DNA of 64,000 nt from positions 1 to 64,000 of the forward strand of contig JAPLTG010000028.1 in NCBI GenBank assembly GCA_026398255.1, given 5' to 3'. The notes under the pieces were generated by a model. It saw only the letters and a list, made by a program, of their open reading frames with translations. It was not told where the DNA came from and did not search any database. The position numbers were made by a program, and so were the translations under genes. Every line of letters starts with the position of its first letter. Position 1 is the stretch's first letter. Below, piece by piece: positions 54,334 through 62,147 of this stretch. Source of the DNA: Verrucomicrobiota bacterium. GTDB lineage: Bacteria; Verrucomicrobiota; Verrucomicrobiia; Chthoniobacterales; Terrimicrobiaceae.

Positions 54334-55073
54334 GGCTTCTTCTCGAAATCGCCTACCACGGCGCGGGCTTGAACGGATGGCAAAGCCAGGCCGGAGGAAA
54401 CACCGTTCAGGATTTTCTGGAAAAAGCGTTCCACGCCCTCGGCGAGCGCGAGGCCTCCATCCACGGCTCCGGCCGCACCGATGCGGGAGTTCACGCGAAT
54501 GCCCAGCAGGCCCATGTCGATGTCGCCAGCGGACGCTTCACCCCTCGCGAATGGCTCGCCGCTCTCAACGCCCACCTGCCGCCAACGATTCGCGTCATGG
54601 GCCTCCGCGAAGTGTCCGAGGATTTTCACGCGAGGTTTTCGGCTGTTGGAAAAATCTACTCCTACACGATCTGGAACTCGCCGATGACGCATCCGATGCT
54701 CGCCGACCGATCATGGCATGTTCACTGGAAGCTCAATCCCGACTCGATCCGCGCGGCATGTTCTCTTTTCGAAGGCACCCATGATTTCGCCGCCTTCTCC
54801 GCGCGCCGGACGAAGGAACCAGAGCACACGGTTCGCACGATCCATCGCATCGAAGCTGGTTTTGATGGACCAAAAATCGAACTCCGCTTCGAAGGCGGTG
54901 GCTTCCTTTACAAGATGGTTCGCATTCTGGCCGCCGCCATCACCCGCCACGCAGCAGGTCGATGCCGTTTGGAGGAGCTCACCACAAGACTGCGCACGGG
55001 GGCCCCGGCGTTTTGCCACACGGCCCCCGCATGCGGACTCCGGCTCGAAAAAGTCCTTTACCCATCGTCTTGA
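54330..55073 (+). CDS. truA: tRNA pseudouridine synthase A
   Basis: 247 residues from GTG 54330. The catalytic Asp lies in HGSGRTDAGVHANAQQAHVD. The start VRLLLEIAYHGAGLNGWQSQ and the C-terminal GGGFLYKMVRILAAAITRHA follow TruA. It makes pseudouridine at positions 38-40 of tRNA anticodon arms. It overlaps ruvX at the 5' end and the amidase at the 3' end, both through shared stop/start tetranucleotides. Confidence 0.94.
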   Translation: MRLLLEIAYHGAGLNGWQSQAGGNTVQDFLEKAFHALGEREASIHGSGRTDAGVHANAQQAHVDVASGRFTPREWLAALNAHLPPTIRVMGLREVSEDFHARFSAVGKIYSYTIWNSPMTHPMLADRSWHVHWKLNPDSIRAACSLFEGTHDFAAFSARRTKEPEHTVRTIHRIEAGFDGPKIELRFEGGGFLYKMVRILAAAITRHAAGRCRLEELTTRLRTGAPAFCHTAPACGLRLEKVLYPSS

Positions 55074-56164
55074 AAATCCTTCGCCCCTTGTTAGCGTGCG
55101 GCGTGCGAAGTCCGACCTTGGGCATTCTCGTTCTTGTTTTTGCCAGCTTGCTGTTCGTGCCGAAGCTCGGCGCGCAATTGAGCGAGGCAGAAAAAAAGCG
55201 CCTCTTTCTCAAGGCGCGTGAAGACATCCGTCCCGTCTCGAAACCCTCTCCTGCAGCAACTCCCAAGCCGAAGCCAAAGCCCGCTTCCACCCCTGAAAAA
55301 CCAGTTCCCCGCGAAACTCCGCGACCCTCCACTCCGGAGCCGACTCCTAAAAAAATCGCCACTCCAACTCCCGAACCCAAGCCAGAGCCCACCGCTCCAC
55401 CCGAAGCCAAGAAGAAACCGATCTCCGATTCGGACGACTACATTTTGATCCCCGGCGAGGATGAGATTCCTGAAAAGAAATCCTCCACACCCGAGCGGGT
55501 CGAGAAACCCACGCCCACGCCGAAAGTTCAAATTCCAAAAGGCAAAACCCCCTCGGGTCAAAAAATCGACGCCCCGATCCTCATCGAGAAATCCGGCCTG
55601 CAAGACGAGGCGGGATTTGAGCCTCCCCCAGCTTCCGTTTTTGGCGGCTTCATGAAGCGTTGGCGTTACCTCAGCCCCGCCGTGCGCAAAGCGATCGACA
55701 ACGCCAAAATCCGCAAAGGTCGCTGGAAATACATCATCATCCACAACAGCGGAACCCGCCAAGGAAACGCCCGGATTTTTGACAATTACCACCGCCGAGT
55801 TCGTAAAATGGAGAACGGCCTCGCCTATCACTTCGTCATCGGCAACGGCGCCTCCTCCGGCAACGGCCAAATCGAGATTGGCCCCCGCTGGACCCGCCAA
55901 ATCAACGGGGGCCATGTCGCAAGCAACTACCTGAACGACATCTCGATCGGCATCTGCCTCGTTGGCGATCTGAACCGCGACCTTCCGACAAAAGCCCAAC
56001 TCGAAGCACTCGATGAACTCTGTTCTTACCTCCGAAACCGCGTCGGCAAGGTGAAAGGCAAGGCCGCAATCGTCAAAGGCCACAAAGAGATCAATCCCAA
56101 GCCCACCGACTGCCCCGGCGACCGATTCCCTCTATCCTTCCTGCGCAAACGGTTTGGAAATTAA
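55070..56164 (+). CDS. Secreted N-acetylmuramoyl-L-alanine amidase (amidase_2/PGRP type)
   Basis: 364 residues from TTG 55070, which overlaps the truA stop as TTGA. A signal or anchor segment (GILVLVFASLLFVPKLGAQ) precedes a Pro/Lys/Thr-rich linker of about 130 residues (KPSPAATPKPKPKPASTPEK). The amidase domain holds zinc-ligand text YIIIHNSGTRQG, AYHFVIGNGASSGNGQIEIG and GHKEINPKPTDCPGD with His and Cys. It cuts the bond between MurNAc and the stem peptide. The long flexible linker suggests reach into the periplasm or wall. Confidence 0.88.
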   Translation: MKILRPLLACGVRSPTLGILVLVFASLLFVPKLGAQLSEAEKKRLFLKAREDIRPVSKPSPAATPKPKPKPASTPEKPVPRETPRPSTPEPTPKKIATPTPEPKPEPTAPPEAKKKPISDSDDYILIPGEDEIPEKKSSTPERVEKPTPTPKVQIPKGKTPSGQKIDAPILIEKSGLQDEAGFEPPPASVFGGFMKRWRYLSPAVRKAIDNAKIRKGRWKYIIIHNSGTRQGNARIFDNYHRRVRKMENGLAYHFVIGNGASSGNGQIEIGPRWTRQINGGHVASNYLNDISIGICLVGDLNRDLPTKAQLEALDELCSYLRNRVGKVKGKAAIVKGHKEINPKPTDCPGDRFPLSFLRKRFGN

Positions 56165-56277
56165 CTGCGGGTTTTCCTGTATAGAGCTTATGGCCGATAT
56201 CGCTCAAATTGTCGTTGCCAACACCTAGTTATGTGCGTATCTCAATCAAAAATCCAAAAGCTGCTTAAAATCACTCG

Positions 56278-56544
56278 ATGAAACAGAATAAACTCCGTCG
56301 CCCGACTCGCTCCAAGCTGAACCTCACGATCCATCCTGAAATCAAGGATTTCGCCGTTGAGATTTCGAATAAAAGGCGCCGATCCCTCGCTCAACTTTTC
56401 GAGGATTTGGTGGAAGCCGAGTGGAATCGCGTGAATGGCATCCAACCATCCTACCCGACGCCAACCTATACCCCTCTTCAACAACTGTATCAGCCAGCGC
56501 CCGGATACTATCAGGCACCGTTTTACCATTCAAAAACTCACTGA
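56278..56544 (+). CDS. Small ribbon-helix-helix-like protein
   Basis: 88 residues. A basic N-terminus and strand (RPTRSKLNLTIHPEIKDFAV) followed by two helices (EISNKRRRSLAQLFEDLVEA) match a ribbon-helix-helix DNA-binding fold, as in CopG/Arc. After residue 50 the chain is Pro/Tyr/Gln-rich (YPTPTYTPLQQLYQPAPG) and probably unstructured. No toxin gene accompanies it. A similar gene lies convergently at 56576-56758. The match is by pattern only. Confidence 0.65.
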   Translation: MKQNKLRRPTRSKLNLTIHPEIKDFAVEISNKRRRSLAQLFEDLVEAEWNRVNGIQPSYPTPTYTPLQQLYQPAPGYYQAPFYHSKTH

Positions 56545-56572
56545 GACGACTCGAACAAGCCGTCGGTTTTTT
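56545..56572 (+). terminator. Weak hairpin terminator after the first RHH gene
   Basis: GACGAC (56545-56550) and GCCGTC (56559-56564) pair with one mismatch around an 8-base loop, followed by GGTTTTTT (56565-56572). It begins right after the stop. The stem is short, so this is tentative. Confidence 0.35.
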
Positions 56573-56575
56573 AAA

Positions 56576-56758
56576 TTAGGATTCCGAGGAATCGTCTTTG
56601 GGGAGAGAACCATTGAGTTCTTGCGATAGCCAATATTCAAAAAGGCGTCCCACACTGATGCCTCTCTTTTTGGCGATCTCGATTGCTTTGTTTTTATTCT
56701 CCTCTTCGATCATTAAATTGATCTTTACGGGAAACCTAAGTCTTTTTGGGCGTGCCAT
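56576..56758 (-). CDS. Small ribbon-helix-helix-like protein
   Basis: 60 residues. MARPKRLRFPVKINLMIEEE is a basic tail and strand, followed by NKNKAIEIAKKRGISVGRLF and EYWLSQELNGSL, two helices. The layout is the same as in the convergent protein at 56278-56544: a basic strand, a Lys/Arg-rich turn (AKKRG here, SNKRRR there), then S-x-x-LF-E. They are likely related regulators, here without a C-terminal extension. No partner toxin is adjacent; the glgE operon ends 135 bp upstream. Confidence 0.65.
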   Translation of the reverse strand: MARPKRLRFPVKINLMIEEENKNKAIEIAKKRGISVGRLFEYWLSQELNGSLPKDDSSES

Positions 56759-56892
56759 ATATTTTATTACAGAGCCCAGGCCTTCCCCTTCACCCGGCAG
56801 TCATGATCTGCTCAGGCTGAAATAAATTCCCTAGAAACTCCAAGGGGTAAACGCACAAGGAGCGGATTTTTGCAGGATTTTTTTAAAAAAAA

Positions 56893-58890
56893 TCAGGCGA
56901 ACAAATCGACGCCTTCTTCGCGACCGATTGGACGGCGCACTCGGAAGACATGCGCGGGACGGTTTTGGGGATCAAGCGCCACGAAATTTCTGGAACCGCG
57001 CCAATGGAAAACCTCACCCGTGAGCAAATCCTCCATCGCATACTCCTCGTCGGCCCCGATGCCGAATTCTTCGAGGGGCACATGCACAAAAGCGCTTTGA
57101 TTGCTGCGCGGATCGAGCGTGGCCGCGATGAAAACGATATTGTCCAGCGCCGGCGTGGATTTCGAGAAGCAGAGGATTTGGTCATTCTCAGCCGTGTGGA
57201 GCCGGAGGTTGTCGAACCCGCGAAGGGCGCGGTTGCCGGCGCGAATGGCGTTCAGCTTCGTGATGTAATCCTTGATGTTTCCCGGCGCGTTCCAGTCTCG
57301 GCCTTTGAACTGGTATTTCTCGGAGTCGAGATACTCCTCCTTGCCAAGCACGGGCGTGTTTTCACACAGCTCGAATCCGCTGTAGATGCCGTAAACCGGC
57401 GAAGTCATCGCCGCCAGCAGCGCGCGGATGAGAAAGGCCGGGCGGCCACCATGCTGCAAAAACTCAGGCAGGATGTCGGGCGTGTTCGCGAAGAAATTCG
57501 GGCGGAAAAAATCACGCATCGGCGGCGTGTTGAGCTCGGTGAGATACTCGACGAGTTCCCACTTCGTATTGCGCCAGGTGAAGTAGGTGTAGCTCTGCGT
57601 GTAGCCCGCTTTCGCGAGTTCCTGCATCATCTTGGGCTTTGTGAAGGCCTCGCTCAGGAAAACCGTGTCCGGATATTTCGCCTTCACCTCGGCGATGACC
57701 CATTCCCAAAACGCAACGGGCTTTGTGTGGGGATTGTCCACGCGGAAGATTTTTACGCCATGGCCGCACCAGAAGAGAATCACATCGCGGAGCTCGTCCC
57801 AAAGGGCGCGCCAGTCGGCATTGTGGAAATTCAGCGGATAGACATCCTCGTATTTTTTCGGCGGGTTCTCGGCATACTTGATCGAACCGTCGGGACGCTT
57901 GAAAAACCACTCGGGATGCTCGTGGACATACGGGTGGTCGGGCGAGCAATTGATCGCGAAGTCGAGCGCGATCTCCAGGCCACGCTTCTGGATTTGGGCG
58001 ACGAGCCAGTCGAAATCCTCGAGCGTTCCGAGTTCCGGCGCGACATCCTTGTGCCCGCCGCCGTTGACTCCCTGGCGGCGGTTGCCAATCGCATAGGGCA
58101 CACCGGGCTCTCCGGGTTGGCAGGTCGTGGAATTGTTGCGTCCCTTGCGGTTCGATTCGCCGATTGGGTGGATCGGAGGAAAATAAATCACATCAAACCC
58201 CATCGCTTTGGCGTCATCGATGCGGCCGAGGCAATCGCGGAAGGTCGAGCCCGAATCGGGCTTGCCCTCGGCCGAGCGCGGAAAAAATTCATACCACGAC
58301 GCAAAGGTCGCCCGTTCACGGTCCACCCACACGGGATGAAACGGCTCGGCCGTCGTGGAAATCGAGCGATCGGCGTGGATCACCATCAACGCGCAAAGAT
58401 TCGGATCGTGCGCGAGGGCGTGGGCTTTGTCCGGATCGGCGGCGCGCATTTCCTTGGCGAACTTTTTTAGAGCCTCGCAGTCGCCGCCTTTGCCAGCCTG
58501 CTTGGCCGCCGTCTCGATGAAGCCCGCACCTTCCAAAATCTCGCTTTGCAATTCGCGCAACCCGGCGGCGAATTTTTTTTCCAATTCGTGCTGCCAGGAG
58601 AAAAATACATCGCCCCAAGCCTCGACCGTGAACTCCCAAGCGCCCGCATCGGCAACCAAAAACTCCCCGGCCCAGCGGTCGTTGAGCAAAGGACGCATCG
58701 GCGTTTCATTCCACGCAGACTCCCCAACGCGCCGCCATTTCAAGAGAGCCGCGACTTCGTCGTGCCCGTCCTTAAAAATATCGGCCTCGACTTGGAGCGT
58801 GCCGCCGACGGGACGCTTGATGGCGAACCGGGCGTTGTCGAGCGAGGGGGTAATGCGGCGGATGACGACAGTTTCGGGGCTTTTGGTCAT
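56893..58890 (-). CDS. glgE: Alpha-1,4-glucan:maltose-1-phosphate maltosyltransferase GlgE
   Basis: 665 residues, the normal GlgE length (about 660-700). A GlgE N-terminal domain (RRITPSLDNARFAIKRPVGG) precedes the GH13_3 barrel. The latter carries YFPPIHPIGESNRKGRNNST, ALDFAINCSPDHPYV, the nucleophile Asp in FRVDNPHTKPVAFW and the acid Glu in FLSEAFTKPKMMQELAKAGY. It extends alpha-glucan using alpha-maltose-1-phosphate. The start overlaps the stop of the AmgK-like kinase as ATGA. The usual suppliers of maltose-1-phosphate, TreS-Pep2 or GlgM, are not in the window. Confidence 0.93.
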   Translation of the reverse strand: MTKSPETVVIRRITPSLDNARFAIKRPVGGTLQVEADIFKDGHDEVAALLKWRRVGESAWNETPMRPLLNDRWAGEFLVADAGAWEFTVEAWGDVFFSWQHELEKKFAAGLRELQSEILEGAGFIETAAKQAGKGGDCEALKKFAKEMRAADPDKAHALAHDPNLCALMVIHADRSISTTAEPFHPVWVDRERATFASWYEFFPRSAEGKPDSGSTFRDCLGRIDDAKAMGFDVIYFPPIHPIGESNRKGRNNSTTCQPGEPGVPYAIGNRRQGVNGGGHKDVAPELGTLEDFDWLVAQIQKRGLEIALDFAINCSPDHPYVHEHPEWFFKRPDGSIKYAENPPKKYEDVYPLNFHNADWRALWDELRDVILFWCGHGVKIFRVDNPHTKPVAFWEWVIAEVKAKYPDTVFLSEAFTKPKMMQELAKAGYTQSYTYFTWRNTKWELVEYLTELNTPPMRDFFRPNFFANTPDILPEFLQHGGRPAFLIRALLAAMTSPVYGIYSGFELCENTPVLGKEEYLDSEKYQFKGRDWNAPGNIKDYITKLNAIRAGNRALRGFDNLRLHTAENDQILCFSKSTPALDNIVFIAATLDPRSNQSAFVHVPLEEFGIGADEEYAMEDLLTGEVFHWRGSRNFVALDPQNRPAHVFRVRRPIGREEGVDLFA

Positions 58891-59855
58891 GTGAGTTCCT
58901 CCAGTGTTTGCATCAGGGGGTCGAGCCCATCAAGGCCGGAAGCGACCTTGCCAAGTGAGCGAAGGGCCTGCGGCACATGGGTGAGAAATTCGGAGCGGCC
59001 TTTTTGCAGGCCCAAAAATCCATAGGCGCCGAGCGCCTGCATCAATCGCTGAAGCGCGCACCAGCGGAAAATTTCGTCGAAATCCGCAGAGACCCCGCCG
59101 CAGAGGGATTTGTAATAATCCAAAAGCTCCCGGCGCTCGCCATCGTGGAGCGAGACATACGGGTCGTAGAGCAGCGAGGCCAGGTCGTATTGGGCGAGCC
59201 CGAAGCGCATCCCTTGAAAGTCGATCAACCAAGCAGACCCCTCGCGGATCATCACATTTTGCGATTGGAAATCGCGGTGGACCAACACTCGAGGAAGCGA
59301 AGCCAAACGCTCGGCCGCCGCTCCCAGCGCCGGCAGCGAAGACAACTCCCGGGTATCTATTTTGAAAAAATTCCCAAGGCAGTGCTCGAAAAAGTAGCTC
59401 TGCTCCCAGAGGTAGAGGTCGGCGTCGAAAACCCGTTGAAGCTCCAACTCCCCCACCCCATCCGCCGAGGTGGCATTCCGGTGCATCGCGAAAACTGCAT
59501 CCAGCGTGGATTGATAAAGCGCGCGGCGGGTCGGCCAGGGATCCTTGCGATGGCTCCAGAGATCGACTTCCCCGAGATCCTGCATCCAAATCAGGCTCTC
59601 CTCCTCATCGTGGAGATAAACCTCCGGCACCGGAACGCCCGCGCCAGAGAGGAACCGCGCGATCGCCACATAGTGGCGGTTCTCTTCTTTGTGATTCGAA
59701 TACTTGATGAAAATCATCGAGTCCCCACCCATGCGAATGCGGTAGAACTTGCGTTCCGAGCCGCCTTTTTCGAGAGGTTCGACCGTTGGAGTTCCCGAGT
59801 TAAAGGCAGGAAAACGAACGCTTGTGAGCGAGATGACATCATGAACAGCCAGCAT
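58887..59855 (-). CDS. AmgK-like sugar kinase (aminoglycoside phosphotransferase fold)
   Basis: 322 residues from ATG 59855; a TTG at 59897 would add 14. The APH-type kinase core is LVHRDFQSQNVMIREGSAWL (catalytic HRD-like Asp) and IDFQGMRFGLAQYDLASLLY (metal-binding Asp), a pattern close to AmgK, which phosphorylates MurNAc/GlcNAc at the anomeric carbon. The N-lobe has GGSERKFYRIRMGGDSMIFI. It overlaps glgE as ATGA, so an anomeric sugar phosphate made here could feed GlgE. Maltokinases are distant fold relatives. Its substrate is not known from sequence. Confidence 0.75.
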   Translation of the reverse strand: MLAVHDVISLTSVRFPAFNSGTPTVEPLEKGGSERKFYRIRMGGDSMIFIKYSNHKEENRHYVAIARFLSGAGVPVPEVYLHDEEESLIWMQDLGEVDLWSHRKDPWPTRRALYQSTLDAVFAMHRNATSADGVGELELQRVFDADLYLWEQSYFFEHCLGNFFKIDTRELSSLPALGAAAERLASLPRVLVHRDFQSQNVMIREGSAWLIDFQGMRFGLAQYDLASLLYDPYVSLHDGERRELLDYYKSLCGGVSADFDEIFRWCALQRLMQALGAYGFLGLQKGRSEFLTHVPQALRSLGKVASGLDGLDPLMQTLEELT

Positions 59856-59898
59856 GGTTCGGCATCCAACACGCTGACCGCAAAGCGTGAAAGCCAAA

Positions 59899-61020
59899 TC
59901 ACCGAATAGCCGATTCCAGCACCCGCTCGTAGTCGTTCAGGCGGTCGGGGAGATTGAAATCCCGCGACTTTTCCAGCGAAGCCGCCCGCATCGCTAAAAG
60001 ACGATCGGGATTTTCCAGAACCTCGCGCAGGCCCTTGGCGAAATACTCGGGCGTGAGATCGCAAAGGAGGCCGTTTTTTCCGTCCGCAACGACATCCATC
60101 AAACCGCCAATTCGGCTGCCGACAATCGCCAAACCGTGGCGCAAGGCCTCGATACCTGCCATCGGCAACCCCTCGGAAGTGGAGGTCATCAGAAGAATGT
60201 CGGAAGCGGCAAGGCGCTCGGAAACTTCCTCCGCAGCCAGCCAACCCGAGAACACGACACGGTCTGCGAGGCCGTTTCCCTCAACGCACTCACGCATCGG
60301 CGCAGCAAGCGGCCCCTCGCCGATGACCTCCAATCGCCACGGCAGGTCTTTGACCAACGACAAAGCTCGAATGGCGAGCAGGGGATTTTTTTGAACACTC
60401 AAGCGTCCGACCATCACGAGCCGAACGGGATTTTGGAGTTCCAACCTTGCGGGTGGCGGGAGCATCGGAACGCCGTTGAGGATGACCTTCGCGGAAACGC
60501 CGCAATTTTTCTCGGCCAACTCCGCGACAAAGCCGCTCACAGCAGTAACAGCCGCGGCGTTTTTCCAGATCGGACGAATGAAAGGACCCAGCCAACGGAA
60601 CAATTTGTCGGTTTGCTCCGGAACCCCTCCTGGCACATCTCCGAGGTGCGCGGTGAGCACATAGGGAATTCCCGTCAGCCAATGCAGTGCCAGAGCGAGC
60701 GCTCCCGTGGGAACCACAAAGTGGGCGTGAATCACATCGGGTCGCCATTGCCGACAAAGTCGCAGAGCAGGAAAAAACGCCGTCAGAAGGAACAACGCCA
60801 TTTCCGGCACGGAGCAGGTATCCTCGCGTTTCCGAAAAGACTCGGGCCTAAAAACCTCAACACCCTCGATGACCGCCCGTCGCGGTAAATGGCGAAGTCC
60901 CGCCGAAACGACTTTTACCTCATGCCCCCTGGCTGCTAACCCCGCCCCCACCGAAGCGGCCACGCGTCCACCGCCGCCACCAACCGGGGGATATTCGTAG
61001 CAAAGGACGAGGATTTTCAT
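59899..61020 (-). CDS. GT4-family glycosyltransferase
   Basis: 373 residues with a GT-B fold. The N-terminal LCYEYPPVGGGGGRVAASVG and the C-terminal donor motif (MTSTSEGLPMAGIEALRHGL, an EX7E pattern) are typical of the GT4 family. It probably adds a nucleotide-activated sugar to a growing glycan on the cytoplasmic face. It overlaps the preceding glycosyltransferase by four bases (ATGA at 61017-61020). Sugar and acceptor are unknown. Confidence 0.88.
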   Translation of the reverse strand: MKILVLCYEYPPVGGGGGRVAASVGAGLAARGHEVKVVSAGLRHLPRRAVIEGVEVFRPESFRKREDTCSVPEMALFLLTAFFPALRLCRQWRPDVIHAHFVVPTGALALALHWLTGIPYVLTAHLGDVPGGVPEQTDKLFRWLGPFIRPIWKNAAAVTAVSGFVAELAEKNCGVSAKVILNGVPMLPPPARLELQNPVRLVMVGRLSVQKNPLLAIRALSLVKDLPWRLEVIGEGPLAAPMRECVEGNGLADRVVFSGWLAAEEVSERLAASDILLMTSTSEGLPMAGIEALRHGLAIVGSRIGGLMDVVADGKNGLLCDLTPEYFAKGLREVLENPDRLLAMRAASLEKSRDFNLPDRLNDYERVLESAIR

Positions 61021-62147
61021 GGGAGGAAGTGGTCGTAGATCGATTCCACAGCGGAAGTCATGCGTTCAACGGAAAAGCGGGCTTCGATTTTGGTGCGGGC
61101 GTTGGTGGCGAGTTCCGAGGATTTGGCGGGATGCTCGAGCAGTGCGGCGCAGCGTTCCGCGAAGGCGGTAACATCAGCGGAATCGACGAGATAGCCCTCG
61201 CGTCCCTCCTCAATGACTTCCGCAATGCCATCCAGTTTGGAGGCGACGACGGGGAGATTCATCGCCATCGCTTCGAGCAGGGTCATGGGCAAACCCTCGA
61301 ATCGGGAAGGCATGAGCAGAATGTCGGCGGCGGCATAGACTTGGCGGGTGTCGGCGATGTAACCGGCGAAGACAAGCCGGTCAGCGATACCCAGTTGGCG
61401 GGCTTTTTTGCGAAGCATCGCTTCCTCGGGTCCCTCACCAGCCAGGAGGAAACGCAAATTCGGGAACCTCGGACTGAGCGCGGCCGCCACATCGAGAAAC
61501 AAAGAGAAATTTTTTTGAGAATTCAATCGGCCAACCCCGGCGATCACTGGGGCATCCGGCGACAAGCCGAGTTTCGAGCGGGCATCCCGTCGCGTGATTT
61601 GGCCAGGCGAGAATCGACGGAGATCGATGGCATTCGGCACCAGCGTGATTTTTTCCGGAGGGATCGATTCGTGCTGAATCAGAAAATCCCGGCACGCACC
61701 GGCAACGGCGATGATGTGGTGCGCGAATCGGTTGGTCGCTTTATCAAGCGTGAGGAGGAGTTTGTTGTCGATTCGCTGGGGATCGTTGGTGTGGTCGTGA
61801 TTGAGGATGAGTGGCACGCCCATTAAAGCCCCGAGCGGCTTGGCGATGATGTTTGAGGGAATCAAGTGACAATGAAGAATGTCAGGGCGCTTGGCGAACA
61901 GGAGTGCTGGAAGCGTGGCTAGGTAGGCGGGGAGAAATTTGTGAGGGGAGAGACTATGGACCTTGATGCCCGCCTCGCGGAGACGGTTCCAATAAATTCC
62001 GTGGCCGTGCATCGTGGCGACCTCATGGCGAAATCTCGGACTGCCGCAAGTGGCAAGGTTGAGAACGACCTCCTGAGCTCCCCCGAGGTGGAGGCTGTCG
62101 ATGACATGGAGGATGCGTTTCACCGGGTTGGATTGCGAGCGCTCCAT
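61017..62147 (-). CDS. GT4-family glycosyltransferase
   Basis: 376 residues from ATG 62147; GTG 62168 would add seven. It opens KRILHVIDSLHLGGAQEVVL, the GT4 start, and has FEGLPMTLLEAMAMNLPVVA as the EX7E donor-binding motif. The gene overlaps asnB by 28 bp and the next glycosyltransferase by four. It belongs to an operon for glycan building on the envelope. The substrate is not identifiable. Confidence 0.88.
   Translation of the reverse strand: MERSQSNPVKRILHVIDSLHLGGAQEVVLNLATCGSPRFRHEVATMHGHGIYWNRLREAGIKVHSLSPHKFLPAYLATLPALLFAKRPDILHCHLIPSNIIAKPLGALMGVPLILNHDHTNDPQRIDNKLLLTLDKATNRFAHHIIAVAGACRDFLIQHESIPPEKITLVPNAIDLRRFSPGQITRRDARSKLGLSPDAPVIAGVGRLNSQKNFSLFLDVAAALSPRFPNLRFLLAGEGPEEAMLRKKARQLGIADRLVFAGYIADTRQVYAAADILLMPSRFEGLPMTLLEAMAMNLPVVASKLDGIAEVIEEGREGYLVDSADVTAFAERCAALLEHPAKSSELATNARTKIEARFSVERMTSAVESIYDHFLP

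Noticed and set aside
56875-56897. AT-only palindrome GATTTTTTTTAAAAAAATC after glgE as a terminator
   Set aside because: It has no GC stem and would be a poor hairpin; not enough to call.
56950-58470. 506-codon plus-strand frame opposite glgE
   Set aside because: GlgE motifs are unambiguous on the minus strand; the plus protein is an Arg/Val-rich antisense shadow.
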